This document shows positions 17,643 to 25,315 of a DNA stretch of 64,000 bases, piece after piece. Source of the DNA: CAYLLN01 sp033762315 (GTDB lineage Bacteria > Planctomycetota > Planctomycetia > Pirellulales > Pirellulaceae); assembly GCA_033762315.1 (NCBI GenBank), contig JANRLS010000013.1:1-64000 (forward strand). The letters run 5' to 3'. The stretch's first letter is position 1. Each line of letters starts with the position of its first letter. Position numbers and translations under genes: made by a program. Below the pieces are notes generated by a model. It was not told the origin of the DNA. It saw only the letters and a program-made list of their open reading frames with translations, and made no database searches.

Positions 17643-17686
17643 GTGGGGCAGGCGTCGTGCCTTGTGGGGCAGGCGTCCCGCCTGCC
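17643..17686. repeat. GTGGGGCAGG-family palindromic repeat, 1.5 copies
   Basis: Five bases after the secA stop codon lies a partial copy (17643-17661) and then a full copy (17664-17686) of a repeat of the form GTGGGGCAGGCG, 3 bases, CGCCTGCC. GGCAGGCG/CGCCTGCC at 17668-17686 is a perfect 8-bp stem. Relatives occur at 22904, 27551, 30961 and 32121. It could act as a transcript end for secA, although no T-tract follows. Confidence 0.75.
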
Positions 17687-17727
17687 TTGACGCCGCGTTT
17701 GCCCTGAGCCGTCCGAGGATCGGTCGG

Positions 17728-19035
17728 ATGCCCTATCTCCTCAACTTCGCCTATCTCCTGCTGCTGGCGGCACTGTCGCCGTGGCTGCTGTGGCAGGCGT
17801 GGCGGACGGGGAAATATCGCGAGGGGTGGGCCGCCAAGCTCCGCGGCCGCGTGCCGCATCGGCAAGGGAACGCCCGCTGCCTCTGGCTGCACGCGGTCAG
17901 CGTGGGCGAAGTCAATCTGCTGGCCCCGATCATCGAGCGCTTCGAGCGCCGCCATCCCGATTGGGAAATCGTCATCTCGACCACCACCCAAACCGGCCAT
18001 GCTCTCGCTCAAAAGCGCTATGCACCGCGGATGGTCTTCTATTGCCCGCTCGACTTTACCTGGGCCGTTCGCAGCGCCCTGCGCGATATTCGCCCCGATT
18101 TGCTGGTGCTGGCCGAACTGGAACTGTGGCCCAACCTGGTTCGCGCCGCACGCCTGGCGGGGGCCAAGGTCGCCGTCATCAACGCTCGCCTCGGCGAAAA
18201 GAGCTTCCGCGGCTATCGGCGCATCGGCTGGCTCGCGCGGCGGGCCCTGGCGAACATCGACCTCATCGCCGCGCAAAACGGCGAATATGCCACGCGGTTC
18301 CTGGCGCTCGGCGCGCCGGCCGAGGCGGTTCACGTCACCGGCTCGATCAAGTTCGATGGCGCGCGAACCGACCGCGCCAATAGCGACACCCAGCGCCTCG
18401 CCCGCCTCGCCGAGATCAAGCCCGACGACATGGTGTTCCTGGCGGGCAGCACGCAGGAACCTGAAGAATCGCTCGCCCTCGATAGCTACCTCGCCCTCGC
18501 GCCGGCCCATCCCATGTTACAGCTCATTCTGGTGCCGCGTCATCCGGAGCGGTTCGACGCGGTGGCCGAGCTGCTCAATCGCCGCGGCGTGCGCTGGCAG
18601 CGACGCTCGCGCCTGGAAGCCGACCGGGCCGCCTCGGGCGTCCGCATTTTGCTGGTCGATGCGGTAGGGGAACTCGGCGCGTGGTGGGGAACCGCGCACA
18701 TCGCCTTCGTCGGTGGCAGCCTCGGCCAGCGCGGAGGGCAGAATATGATCGAGCCGGCCGCCTACGGCGCGGCGGTGTCGTTCGGCCCCAACACCTGGAA
18801 TTTCCGCGATGTCGCCGCCCTCTTGGTGCAGCACCAGGCGGCAACGATCGTATCCGGCGGCGGCGAGCTGACGGCCTTCGTCGAGAAATGCCTGACTGAC
18901 CCCTCGTTCGCTCCATCGCTCGGCCAGGCCGCCCGCGACTTGGTCCTCGCTCAGCAAGGTGCCGCCGACCGAACGCTCGCGCTGCTCGACGCGCTGCTCG
19001 GCCCCGATTCCCAATCCGCCCGACACGCGGCTTAA
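17728..19035 (+). CDS. waaA: 3-deoxy-D-manno-octulosonic acid (Kdo) transferase
   Basis: 435 residues from ATG 17728, with GAGGAT about nine bases before it. WaaA/KdtA transfers Kdo from CMP-Kdo to lipid A precursor, so its presence implies LPS. It starts with a membrane anchor helix (about 4-22). The N-terminal GT-B half has LHAVSVGEVN with the catalytic glutamate E61 and STTTQTGHALAQKRY; the C-terminal half has FLAGSTQEPEE, LILVPRHPERF and FVGGSLGQRGGQNMIEPAAYG, the CMP-Kdo-binding end of the family. Length matches typical 420-440. It is 90 bases after secA, separated by a palindromic repeat, and its stop codon overlaps the stop of the convergent esterase gene. Confidence 0.95.
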   Translation: MPYLLNFAYLLLLAALSPWLLWQAWRTGKYREGWAAKLRGRVPHRQGNARCLWLHAVSVGEVNLLAPIIERFERRHPDWEIVISTTTQTGHALAQKRYAPRMVFYCPLDFTWAVRSALRDIRPDLLVLAELELWPNLVRAARLAGAKVAVINARLGEKSFRGYRRIGWLARRALANIDLIAAQNGEYATRFLALGAPAEAVHVTGSIKFDGARTDRANSDTQRLARLAEIKPDDMVFLAGSTQEPEESLALDSYLALAPAHPMLQLILVPRHPERFDAVAELLNRRGVRWQRRSRLEADRAASGVRILLVDAVGELGAWWGTAHIAFVGGSLGQRGGQNMIEPAAYGAAVSFGPNTWNFRDVAALLVQHQAATIVSGGGELTAFVEKCLTDPSFAPSLGQAARDLVLAQQGAADRTLALLDALLGPDSQSARHAA

Positions 19036-19802
19036 GACTTCTTCTGCGAAAAGAGCCACGCAAACATCGCTGGGTCGGCATAGGTCCGCGACCAGCTATT
19101 GTGTCCCACGCCGGGATATTCGGTGTATTTCGGCTTCCCGCCGGCTGATTCAATCGCTTTGATCATGTCGCGGGAGCGCTTCACCTTGACCGCCGTGTCG
19201 TCGGAGCCGTGGAAGCACCAGATCGGAATGTCCTTCATCTGGGCCGCCCCGGCCGGGTCGCCGCCGCCGCAAATCGGCACGGCTGCGGCAAACAGATCGG
19301 GCCGCCGCTGGATTGCGTCCCAGGTGCCGTAACCTCCCATCGACAGGCCGGTGATGTACAGCCGGTTCGGATCGATGGAGAGTTCCTTTTGCAGCTGTTC
19401 GATCACCGCGAACGTGGCGGCCAGCCCCTGGCTCGGCTTTTCGGGCATGGTGTGCGAATCGGCACCCCAATCGACTTCGCACCATTTTTTGCCGCTGGCG
19501 CACTGCGGAGCGAGGACGAACGCCGGGTACTTCTCCATGTTGGCGTCCGAGGCGAAATCGGCCATCCCATGAACGAGTTGCCGTTTGTTGTCGTTGCCGC
19601 GTTCCCCCGCCCCATGCAAAAACACCACCAGCGGATACTTCTTGTTCGGGTCATAATCCTTCGGCTTCAGCAGGCGATACGGCAGCTCCCCCGCTTCGTC
19701 CTTGTAAACTCGGGCCTCGAACCGGTCGAGCACGTCGGCGGCGTCGGTGACAAGCGGCATGAATAGAATCAATGGCAGCACAAGCAGGAAGGACCGGGAC
19801 AT
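19032..19802 (-). CDS. secreted alpha/beta-hydrolase esterase
   Basis: 256 residues with a signal peptide (about 1-22). It has the fold of the dienelactone hydrolase/PHB depolymerase-like esterase group found in planctomycetes: PLVVFLHGAGERGNDN for the oxyanion region, nucleophile S154 in TGLSMGGYGTW, acid D201 or D202 in FHGSDD, and H234 in PGVGHNSW. Likely hydrolyses an ester on a carbohydrate or polymer outside the cytoplasm; the substrate is not evident. Its end overlaps that of waaA by four bases, tail to tail. Confidence 0.9.
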   Translation of the reverse strand: MSRSFLLVLPLILFMPLVTDAADVLDRFEARVYKDEAGELPYRLLKPKDYDPNKKYPLVVFLHGAGERGNDNKRQLVHGMADFASDANMEKYPAFVLAPQCASGKKWCEVDWGADSHTMPEKPSQGLAATFAVIEQLQKELSIDPNRLYITGLSMGGYGTWDAIQRRPDLFAAAVPICGGGDPAGAAQMKDIPIWCFHGSDDTAVKVKRSRDMIKAIESAGGKPKYTEYPGVGHNSWSRTYADPAMFAWLFSQKKS

Positions 19803-19871
19803 GGAAACCTTGGGGACGAAGAGAGACGGACGAAGGAGAGCCTCAGTTTATCGGGGAGCGACCCGCACTTG

Positions 19872-20102
19872 CTAGTCGGCCTGATCTTGGACCGCGCTTC
19901 CCGCCGAGGCCAATTCCTGAATTCCCAAGTACTCGTCGATGTCGCGTCGCAGGCGGCGAATTTCCTCGGTGGGACCTTCCGCGAACAGCTGAAAATGGAT
20001 CGGGTTCGACGCCGCCATGCGCGACCGCAGTTCCGCGACAACGCGATACATCCGTTCCAATTGCTCGATGCTTTGCTGAAATCCGAGTTCGTTCTCAATC
20101 AT
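19872..20102 (-). CDS. small helical protein, putative partner of the nucleotidyltransferase
   Basis: 76 residues, ATG 20102 overlapping the TGA of the upstream gene (ATGA, 4 bases), so the pair is translationally coupled. The sequence (MIENELGFQQSIEQLERMYR, later LRRDIDEYLGIQEL) is nearly all helix, with heptad-like leucines and a final acidic patch. It resembles small proteins that begin MI-x-NE-x-QY and accompany DUF6932-type nucleotidyltransferases; those look like antitoxins, but I know of no experiment. No DNA-binding motif is visible, so neutralisation by direct binding is an inference. Confidence 0.6.
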   Translation of the reverse strand: MIENELGFQQSIEQLERMYRVVAELRSRMAASNPIHFQLFAEGPTEEIRRLRRDIDEYLGIQELASAGSAVQDQAD

Positions 20103-20554
20103 AGAGTGATCCTCAGCAGGCCCTTGCGGACTTCGGGACGGTTGCGAACTTGAGAAAAAAACTCGACATGCTCGTCCACTTCCATTTCGCCATCTTGCGC
20201 CAGCAAAACATCCATACCAAACTTCCGGCGGATGTGCCGTTTCGATAAGGCATTATACTCCGCCGGACGCAAAGTCGCCGGCAACAATTCGCGGGCCAGC
20301 GAGATCACGATCAAATCGATGTCGCTCGGATTTGGCTTTCCAGTTGCGAAGCTGCCATCCACGAAAAGCGATTTCACGACGCCACTCGATCTGGCCTCGC
20401 GAACATATTCGCGAAACTTCTCAAACAGTCGGCAGCGACGATCAGAGTCCTGAAACTGCCCAAATCGGGCCTCCAATTCGTCGAGCGTGCAATCATGTAT
20501 GCCCTCTGGGAGAAATCCATCGGCATTCAAACTGGGAATTGGCATGGCCGGCAA
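20099..20554 (-). CDS. DUF6932-like nucleotidyltransferase
   Basis: 151 residues. Opening DGFLPEGIHDCTLDELEARF is the signature of DUF6932 proteins; the core has the nucleotidyltransferase motif GSFATGKPNPSDID, with G67-S68 and the metal aspartates D78 and D80. Later FGMDVLLA may supply the third acid. Small proteins of this superfamily include MNT-type enzymes of toxin-antitoxin modules and adenylylating toxins. It is the first gene of a two-gene operon with the 76-residue helical protein, overlapping it by four bases. Its substrate is unknown. Confidence 0.75.
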   Translation of the reverse strand: MPAMPIPSLNADGFLPEGIHDCTLDELEARFGQFQDSDRRCRLFEKFREYVREARSSGVVKSLFVDGSFATGKPNPSDIDLIVISLARELLPATLRPAEYNALSKRHIRRKFGMDVLLAQDGEMEVDEHVEFFSQVRNRPEVRKGLLRITL

Positions 20555-20570
20555 ATGCCCTGATTTGGTC

Positions 20571-20990
20571 CTATTTTTGGTCCAAAAACCGCGCGAGCTC
20601 CGCCAGCAAGGGATCGATCGTGAACGACTGAATCTGGTGCGGCGGCCGCCAGGCGATCCATTCGTACGACGGATGCTCGCTCACCACGATCGGCACTTCG
20701 CGGGTGAGCCGGGCCAGAAAGATGACCAGCGTCTTTTCGACCAGCCGTCCCGACTTCTTCGACCGCACCTGATAGCGGGTGACGAAGCGGAAACCATCCA
20801 CGATTTCGATGTCTTTCGCCGCGATGCCGGTCTCCTCCCACAATTCGCGAAGGGCGCACTGCAGCTCGGTTTCGCCGTCATCGACGTGCCCCTTGGGCAA
20901 GTCCCAGCGGTCGCGATGCCGCATCAACAGGAACTCATGCGGCGGCTCGCCGCGGTAGATCAGCACGCCGCAGGATTTTACTTCCGTCAT
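20571..20990 (-). CDS. Nudix hydrolase
   Basis: 139 residues from ATG 20990; a longer reading from 21056 is possible but starts with unlikely sequence, and neither has a clear ribosome binding site. The Nudix box is complete, from G34 to I56 (GHVDDGETELQCALRELWEE then TGI), with R48-E49 and E52-E53 as metal ligands. WDLPKGH and the length of about 140 point to the diadenosine tetraphosphate hydrolase-like group, which cleaves nucleoside diphosphates linked to another moiety. Cytoplasmic housekeeping or signalling clean-up. It is followed by the nucleotidyltransferase pair on the same strand, 16 bases on. Confidence 0.9.
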   Translation of the reverse strand: MTEVKSCGVLIYRGEPPHEFLLMRHRDRWDLPKGHVDDGETELQCALRELWEETGIAAKDIEIVDGFRFVTRYQVRSKKSGRLVEKTLVIFLARLTREVPIVVSEHPSYEWIAWRPPHQIQSFTIDPLLAELARFLDQK

Positions 20991-21062
20991 CAACCGGCCA
21001 TTCGCGCGCAAGTGGGGGAATTCCCCCAGCAGACTGGACCGCGCGCCGCCCGTCAAGGCGAC

Positions 21063-22685
21063 CTAGTCCCGCCCCGGCTTGCGCCGTAAGACCAGCACCG
21101 TCGCGTCGCTTGTCGCTCGCTGGCCGGTCCGTTCCAGCAAGCGGCGAATGCGGGCCAGCAGCTGCGCGGCCGATTCAGGCTGATGGCGCGATAGCAGCGC
21201 GGCCAGCGTTTCCGGACCGATCCGCAGCCCCGCTTCGTCGGTGATTGCCGCCGCCCCTTCGCTGACGAGCAGCAGCACATCCCCCGGCCCCAGCAGTCGT
21301 TGCTCGCCGCTAAACCGCGCGTCGAGATCGAGCCCCAGCCGCGGCGCTTGCGGCAAGAACAGCTCGCGCGGACGGTCGTCGCCGCGCAGCAAGATGGCGG
21401 CCCCTTCGCCCGCCCGCCCCAATTCGAGCACCCCGGTTTCCGGGCAAACCAGCGAATAAAGCAGCCCCGCCGATTGGTCTCCCGCCGAGCCGGTCCAGAG
21501 TGTCTCGTTCACCTTCGTCAGCAGTTGCCGCGCGTCGTGCGCATAGGCGGCATGAGACCGGACGGCGGCGTGCAAGGCGGCGGCATTGAGGCCGGCTTCG
21601 ACGAGGGTTCCTTGGGCGTCTCCCACCACCAGCGATAACCGCCCGTCGGGCAGCACCTGCCAATCGTGAAAATCGCCGCCGATGCCCGCCGCTTGCCGCG
21701 TCCACCCCGCCACCTCGAAGCCTTCGACCAGCGGCGCAACGCTCGGCAGCCGGTCGTGTTGCCAGCGCTCGGCGAGGTCGAGCTGCCGGTCGTTCCGCTT
21801 GGCCTCGGTTCCCGCCGCCAGCAGCATCTCGCGCTCCAAATCGGCCGCCAGCCTTCCCGCGACGATTTCGATCAGGTTCGTTTGCTCCGGCGAGAAATCG
21901 CGCGGCTCGTCGCAAAACATCCAGAGCGTGCCCAGGGGCATCGTGGGGCTGCTGACGGGGACACACACCGCGGCGGGAAAATCCTCGGGACAACGCCAGT
22001 GCGGCAAGAGCGAGGTGTCCTCGAGCACCACCGCATGGCCGACGAGCGCCTCCAGATCGGCCATCGCTCCCCGCAGCGGCCGGGGCGGCGCGAGCAGCCG
22101 ATCGGCCGGCAAGCCGACGAGGGCCCGCAGCTTCAGCTCGGTGGTCGTCTCGTCGAGCAGATAGAGGGCCGCCGCCTGGCAGCCAACGGCGCTCGCTCCC
22201 CCTTGGAGCACGCTCTCCAACCGCTCGGCCAGGTGCGGCTCGTCGTCGGGGCGGGCCGACACGGGCACTCCGGCGGCCAACTCCGCCTCGCGTTGCCACA
22301 GGGCGTGCCGCAATTGGTTCGTCTCCTCCAGCAGCGCGCCAATCGCTTGCGCGAGGGGGCGCGCGGCGGCCAGGTCGATTCCCAGTCGCTCGCGGTCGGC
22401 ATGCAGGGCCAGTCGCGGAGCCGGTTCGCCGGCGGGATTTGCCAGCGGCATGGACCAGGCTTCGCCCAGGCCGGTCGTGCCCTGCACTTGCAGCCGCCAG
22501 CCGGTGGCTTCGGCGAACGCGGTCAACAGCGGCGCGAGGCGGGCGTCGTCTCCGCCGGCCAGCAGCGGCCCTTCGGGGAGCTCTTCGAGGTGCAACTTGA
22601 GATGGGCAGCCGACTTATTGCTCACGGGCAGCTCGGGGCGGGGGTTGCGAGGAGCCATCCGTGAACGGGCGTGATCGGGCGTCAT
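21063..22685 (-). CDS. GAF plus PP2C (SpoIIE-type) phosphatase, altered metal site
   Basis: About 540 residues if started at ATG 22685; ATG 22658 is an equal alternative and neither has a strong ribosome binding site. An N-terminal unknown part (to about 150) is followed by a GAF domain (about 155-300; AALYLLDETTTELKLRALVG, VCVPVSSPTMPLGTLWMF) and a PP2C-type SpoIIE/RsbU phosphatase domain (about 320-540). The first metal motif is GGDFHD and the second GDAQGTLVEAGL, but the usual TDG near residue 475 reads SEG and the final DDATVLVLR reads SDATVLVLR. Family members dephosphorylate anti-sigma antagonists. With two changed acidic positions the activity may be weak or lost. Confidence 0.82.
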   Translation of the reverse strand: MTPDHARSRMAPRNPRPELPVSNKSAAHLKLHLEELPEGPLLAGGDDARLAPLLTAFAEATGWRLQVQGTTGLGEAWSMPLANPAGEPAPRLALHADRERLGIDLAAARPLAQAIGALLEETNQLRHALWQREAELAAGVPVSARPDDEPHLAERLESVLQGGASAVGCQAAALYLLDETTTELKLRALVGLPADRLLAPPRPLRGAMADLEALVGHAVVLEDTSLLPHWRCPEDFPAAVCVPVSSPTMPLGTLWMFCDEPRDFSPEQTNLIEIVAGRLAADLEREMLLAAGTEAKRNDRQLDLAERWQHDRLPSVAPLVEGFEVAGWTRQAAGIGGDFHDWQVLPDGRLSLVVGDAQGTLVEAGLNAAALHAAVRSHAAYAHDARQLLTKVNETLWTGSAGDQSAGLLYSLVCPETGVLELGRAGEGAAILLRGDDRPRELFLPQAPRLGLDLDARFSGEQRLLGPGDVLLLVSEGAAAITDEAGLRIGPETLAALLSRHQPESAAQLLARIRRLLERTGQRATSDATVLVLRRKPGRD

Positions 22686-22848
22686 GTCCGATTCAAGGTG
22701 GCATCGGCCCGCCCCGCCGCGAAAATCCAGCCCGATCCAATCCGCTTGCGCCGCCCGCAAAGTCGGCGCAGCCCGGAGCGTGGATATGGTCGGCAACGTC
22801 CCGTAAAATGCGGGGCACGTTGCGTTCCCATATCCCGGAGCCTCTCTC

Positions 22849-24240
22849 ATGGACCGCCGCCAATTCATCACCGCCACCACCGCTGCCGGAATCTCGCTGG
22901 CCAGTGGGGTAGGCGTCTCGCCTGCCAGACAGCAGCAGCTTCTCGCCGAGGAAATCGCCGATCAAAAGCCCAAGCGCGTCGGCCTGATCGGCTGCGGCTG
23001 GTATGGCAAGTGCGACCTGTTCCGGCTGGTTCAAGTCGCCCCGGTTGAGGTGGTGTCGCTTTGCGACGTGGATAAGAAGCACGTCGAGAAGGCGGCCGAC
23101 ATTGTCAGCCTGCGGCAAAAGTCGAAGCAGCGCCCGCGGCTATACGGCGATTACCGCGAAATGCTCAAGGAGAAGGACCTCGATATTGTCTTGATCGGCA
23201 CGCCCGACCACTGGCATGCCTTGACGATGATCGCCGCCTGCCAGGCCGGGGCCGATGTCTATTGCCAGAAGCCGATCAGCGTCGATGTGGCCGAAGGACA
23301 GGCAATGCTGGCCGCCGCCCGCAAGCACGGCCGCGTGGTGCAGGTCGGCACCCAGCGCCGCAGCACGCCGCACCTCGTCGAAGCTCGCGAGAAGGTCGTC
23401 AAAGCGGGCCTGCTCGGCAACATCGCCCATGCCGAGGCTTGCTGCTATTACCACATGCGAGCCAACGGCAATCCCCCCGAGCAGCCGGTGCCGGAGCATC
23501 TCGACTATGAAATGTGGACCGGCCCCGCGCCGCTCCGCCCCTACGACGGCCTGCCGCACAAGCGCTGGTGGCGAACCTTCATGGAATATGGCAACGGCAT
23601 CATGGGGGATATGTGCATCCACATGCTCGACATGCTCCGCTGGCAGCTCGATCTGGGCTGGCCGAAGCGGATCAGCTCGACCGGCGGCATCTTCGTGCAA
23701 AAGGACGGCAAATCGAACACGCCCGATACGCAATCCGCCACGTTCGATTTCGGCGATTTAGCCGTCAACTGGACCCATCGGAGTTGGGGGACGCCGACCG
23801 ACCCTGACTATCCCTGGGCCGGCTTCATCTATGGCGACAAGGGGACGCTCAAGCTCAGCGTCAACCGCTACGACTTCTATCCCCTCGGCGCGAAGACTCC
23901 CACTCTCAGTGGCACCGCGCTCTTTGATCCCGACGATAAGTATCCCGAAGACAAAACCGAAGCCGAGCAAACCGGCGACAACATGGAAGCGCACGTCCTC
24001 ACCGCTAACCGGGCCCACCAGCGCGACTTCCTGCGGGCCATTGCCAATCGCAGCAAACCCATTGCCGACATCGAACAAGGGCACATCAGCACCGCGTCGT
24101 GCATTTTGGCGAATCTCTCGATGCAACTCGGCCGCTCCCTCATCTGGGACCCTGGCAAGCACGAAGTCGTCGGCGATGCCGAAGCGAATAAGCTGCTGGC
24201 GCGGACGTATCGCAAGCCGTGGGAAAGGCCAGAGGTGTAG
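22849..24240 (+). CDS. Gfo/Idh/MocA-family oxidoreductase, exported type
   Basis: 463 residues. Start ATG 22849 has GGAG seven bases upstream. The N-terminus MDRRQFITATTAAGISLASG resembles a planctomycete twin-arginine-like signal, although the RR pair is not followed by a perfect motif. Rossmann fold: GLIGCGWYGKCDLF, then IGTPDHWHALTMIAACQAGA and the catalytic-region lysine in CQKPISVDVAEG. The C-terminal alpha/beta half contains GIMGDMCIHMLDML. The family oxidises sugar-type substrates with NAD(P); the actual substrate is unknown. Residues 19-26 (SGVGVSPA) are encoded by a copy of the GTGGGGCAGG palindromic repeat that has become part of the coding sequence. Confidence 0.9.
   Translation: MDRRQFITATTAAGISLASGVGVSPARQQQLLAEEIADQKPKRVGLIGCGWYGKCDLFRLVQVAPVEVVSLCDVDKKHVEKAADIVSLRQKSKQRPRLYGDYREMLKEKDLDIVLIGTPDHWHALTMIAACQAGADVYCQKPISVDVAEGQAMLAAARKHGRVVQVGTQRRSTPHLVEAREKVVKAGLLGNIAHAEACCYYHMRANGNPPEQPVPEHLDYEMWTGPAPLRPYDGLPHKRWWRTFMEYGNGIMGDMCIHMLDMLRWQLDLGWPKRISSTGGIFVQKDGKSNTPDTQSATFDFGDLAVNWTHRSWGTPTDPDYPWAGFIYGDKGTLKLSVNRYDFYPLGAKTPTLSGTALFDPDDKYPEDKTEAEQTGDNMEAHVLTANRAHQRDFLRAIANRSKPIADIEQGHISTASCILANLSMQLGRSLIWDPGKHEVVGDAEANKLLARTYRKPWERPEV
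22904..22926 (+). repeat. GTGGGGCAGG-family repeat inside a coding sequence
   Basis: GTGGGGTAGGCGTCTCGCCT plus GCC, one base different from the consensus form, in frame within the signal region of the Gfo/Idh gene. The stem AGGCG/CGCCT is kept. Confidence 0.8.
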
Positions 24241-24259
24241 GCTATTTCGATGGGTTTCT

Positions 24260-25126
24260 ATGAATGCCAAATCTTTTTTCGGAAAACGTCCAAAGGCGAA
24301 GCGGGCGTTTCTATCTCCCTACGGTTCCGAAAAACTACGAGGAAGATACGGCATCCGCGTTGAGCTTCAGCCATTAGAGTTTTCAGACCCATCCGAGTCT
24401 CCGGAACCTAACGCTGACATCATTCTGGACCACCTTACCCTTCCATCAATTGTTCCCAAGGAACTGGAGCACACGCGATACAAGCCGAATGCTGATGATT
24501 ATGAAGGCTCCTGCTATTTCATGGGCCAGCACAATTGGGTGGACCTGAACGAGATCCGGTTCCTAACCGCGAATGGTCCTCGTATTCGCGCTGAGTACGA
24601 CCTGATCATCCATTTGCCAATAGCACTGCCCGACGAGTATCCGCTCGTCCTGACTGTTTCCACGAAGGTGGAGCCCGACAAGCACAAATTTGTGCCGAAA
24701 CCTGCAAGGGAGGTGCCCGGTATTGGCACGTTCACGGAGACCCGCGACAACTTCTGGGAGTGTCAAAGCGCTTATCACGGCTGCCCCGTTTCAATTCAAC
24801 TCCACGCGGAACCGGCTTCATTTAAGAAGATCGCCACCTTTGCAAAGGCAGTGCTTGTTGAGAATGCGATTACGCCGACCGACATTCAGAAGGAAATTAA
24901 AGAACGAATTGGCATGCTCCAGTGGAAGTTCAAGGAATTCAAAGTTCGTTCTCGCTTCAAGCCAGAAAAATTCTTACCAAACTGGTTTTCGTTTTATCGA
25001 GAGCGAGACGCCAACGAATGGAGAATTGCGATTCGTTTGAGCGACCCAGCAGATACCGGCCAATGGTTCCTGCGGTTTCGCGGAACAACCGCGAGCGGTT
25101 TGGAATGGGTGCCAAACAGTAAATAA
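24260..25126 (+). CDS. orphan protein of lower GC, unknown function
   Basis: 288 residues from ATG 24260. No family recognised. The protein looks cytosolic and globular, with no signal or membrane segment; it starts with a basic stretch (NAKSFFGKRPKAKRAF) and has aromatic-rich strands (FMGQHNWVDLNEIRFL, LPNWFSFYRERDANEWR). Base composition is visibly more AT-rich and less codon-biased than its neighbours, suggesting acquisition by transfer. It begins 20 bases after the oxidoreductase stop, without a clear ribosome binding site. The palindrome cluster just downstream could mark the edge of an inserted segment. It is probably a real gene because of its length and coherent composition. Confidence 0.65.
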   Translation: MNAKSFFGKRPKAKRAFLSPYGSEKLRGRYGIRVELQPLEFSDPSESPEPNADIILDHLTLPSIVPKELEHTRYKPNADDYEGSCYFMGQHNWVDLNEIRFLTANGPRIRAEYDLIIHLPIALPDEYPLVLTVSTKVEPDKHKFVPKPAREVPGIGTFTETRDNFWECQSAYHGCPVSIQLHAEPASFKKIATFAKAVLVENAITPTDIQKEIKERIGMLQWKFKEFKVRSRFKPEKFLPNWFSFYRERDANEWRIAIRLSDPADTGQWFLRFRGTTASGLEWVPNSK

Positions 25127-25141
25127 TGGCTAGAGTAATGG

Positions 25142-25310
25142 GCCTGCTTCAGCAGGCTTGCTCCCGTCAGGCCCCGGCTTGAGCCGGGGTAACGCGGCCG
25201 ACGAATCCCCATTTCCCCAGCCGGCTTTAGCCGGCTGAGGGAGACGTAGGCCATGCTTCAGCATCGCTAATCCGGTGCCGGGCCACTGAGATGCTGAAGC
25301 ATCACCTACG
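25142..25310. repeat. cluster of five short palindromes, including a REPIN-like pair
   Basis: Perfect small hairpins at 25142-25157 (GCCTGC/GCAGGC), 25172-25189 (CCCCGGC/GCCGGGG), 25219-25236 (AGCCGGC/GCCGGCT), 25253-25264 (ATGC/GCAT) and 25290-25303 (GATGC/GCATC), each with a four-base loop (TTCA, TTGA, TTTA, TTCA or TGAA). The last two are inverted relative to each other: 25245-25265 pairs with 25290-25310 at 19 of 21 positions, giving a REPIN-type structure. Confidence 0.8.
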
Positions 25311-25315
25311 AAGGC

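Noticed and set aside
14755..18510. Minus-strand open reading frame of 1251 codons opposite secA and waaA
   Set aside because: Shadow of strong codon bias in secA; sequence is Gly/Leu/Val-rich without any domain and crosses two well-supported genes.
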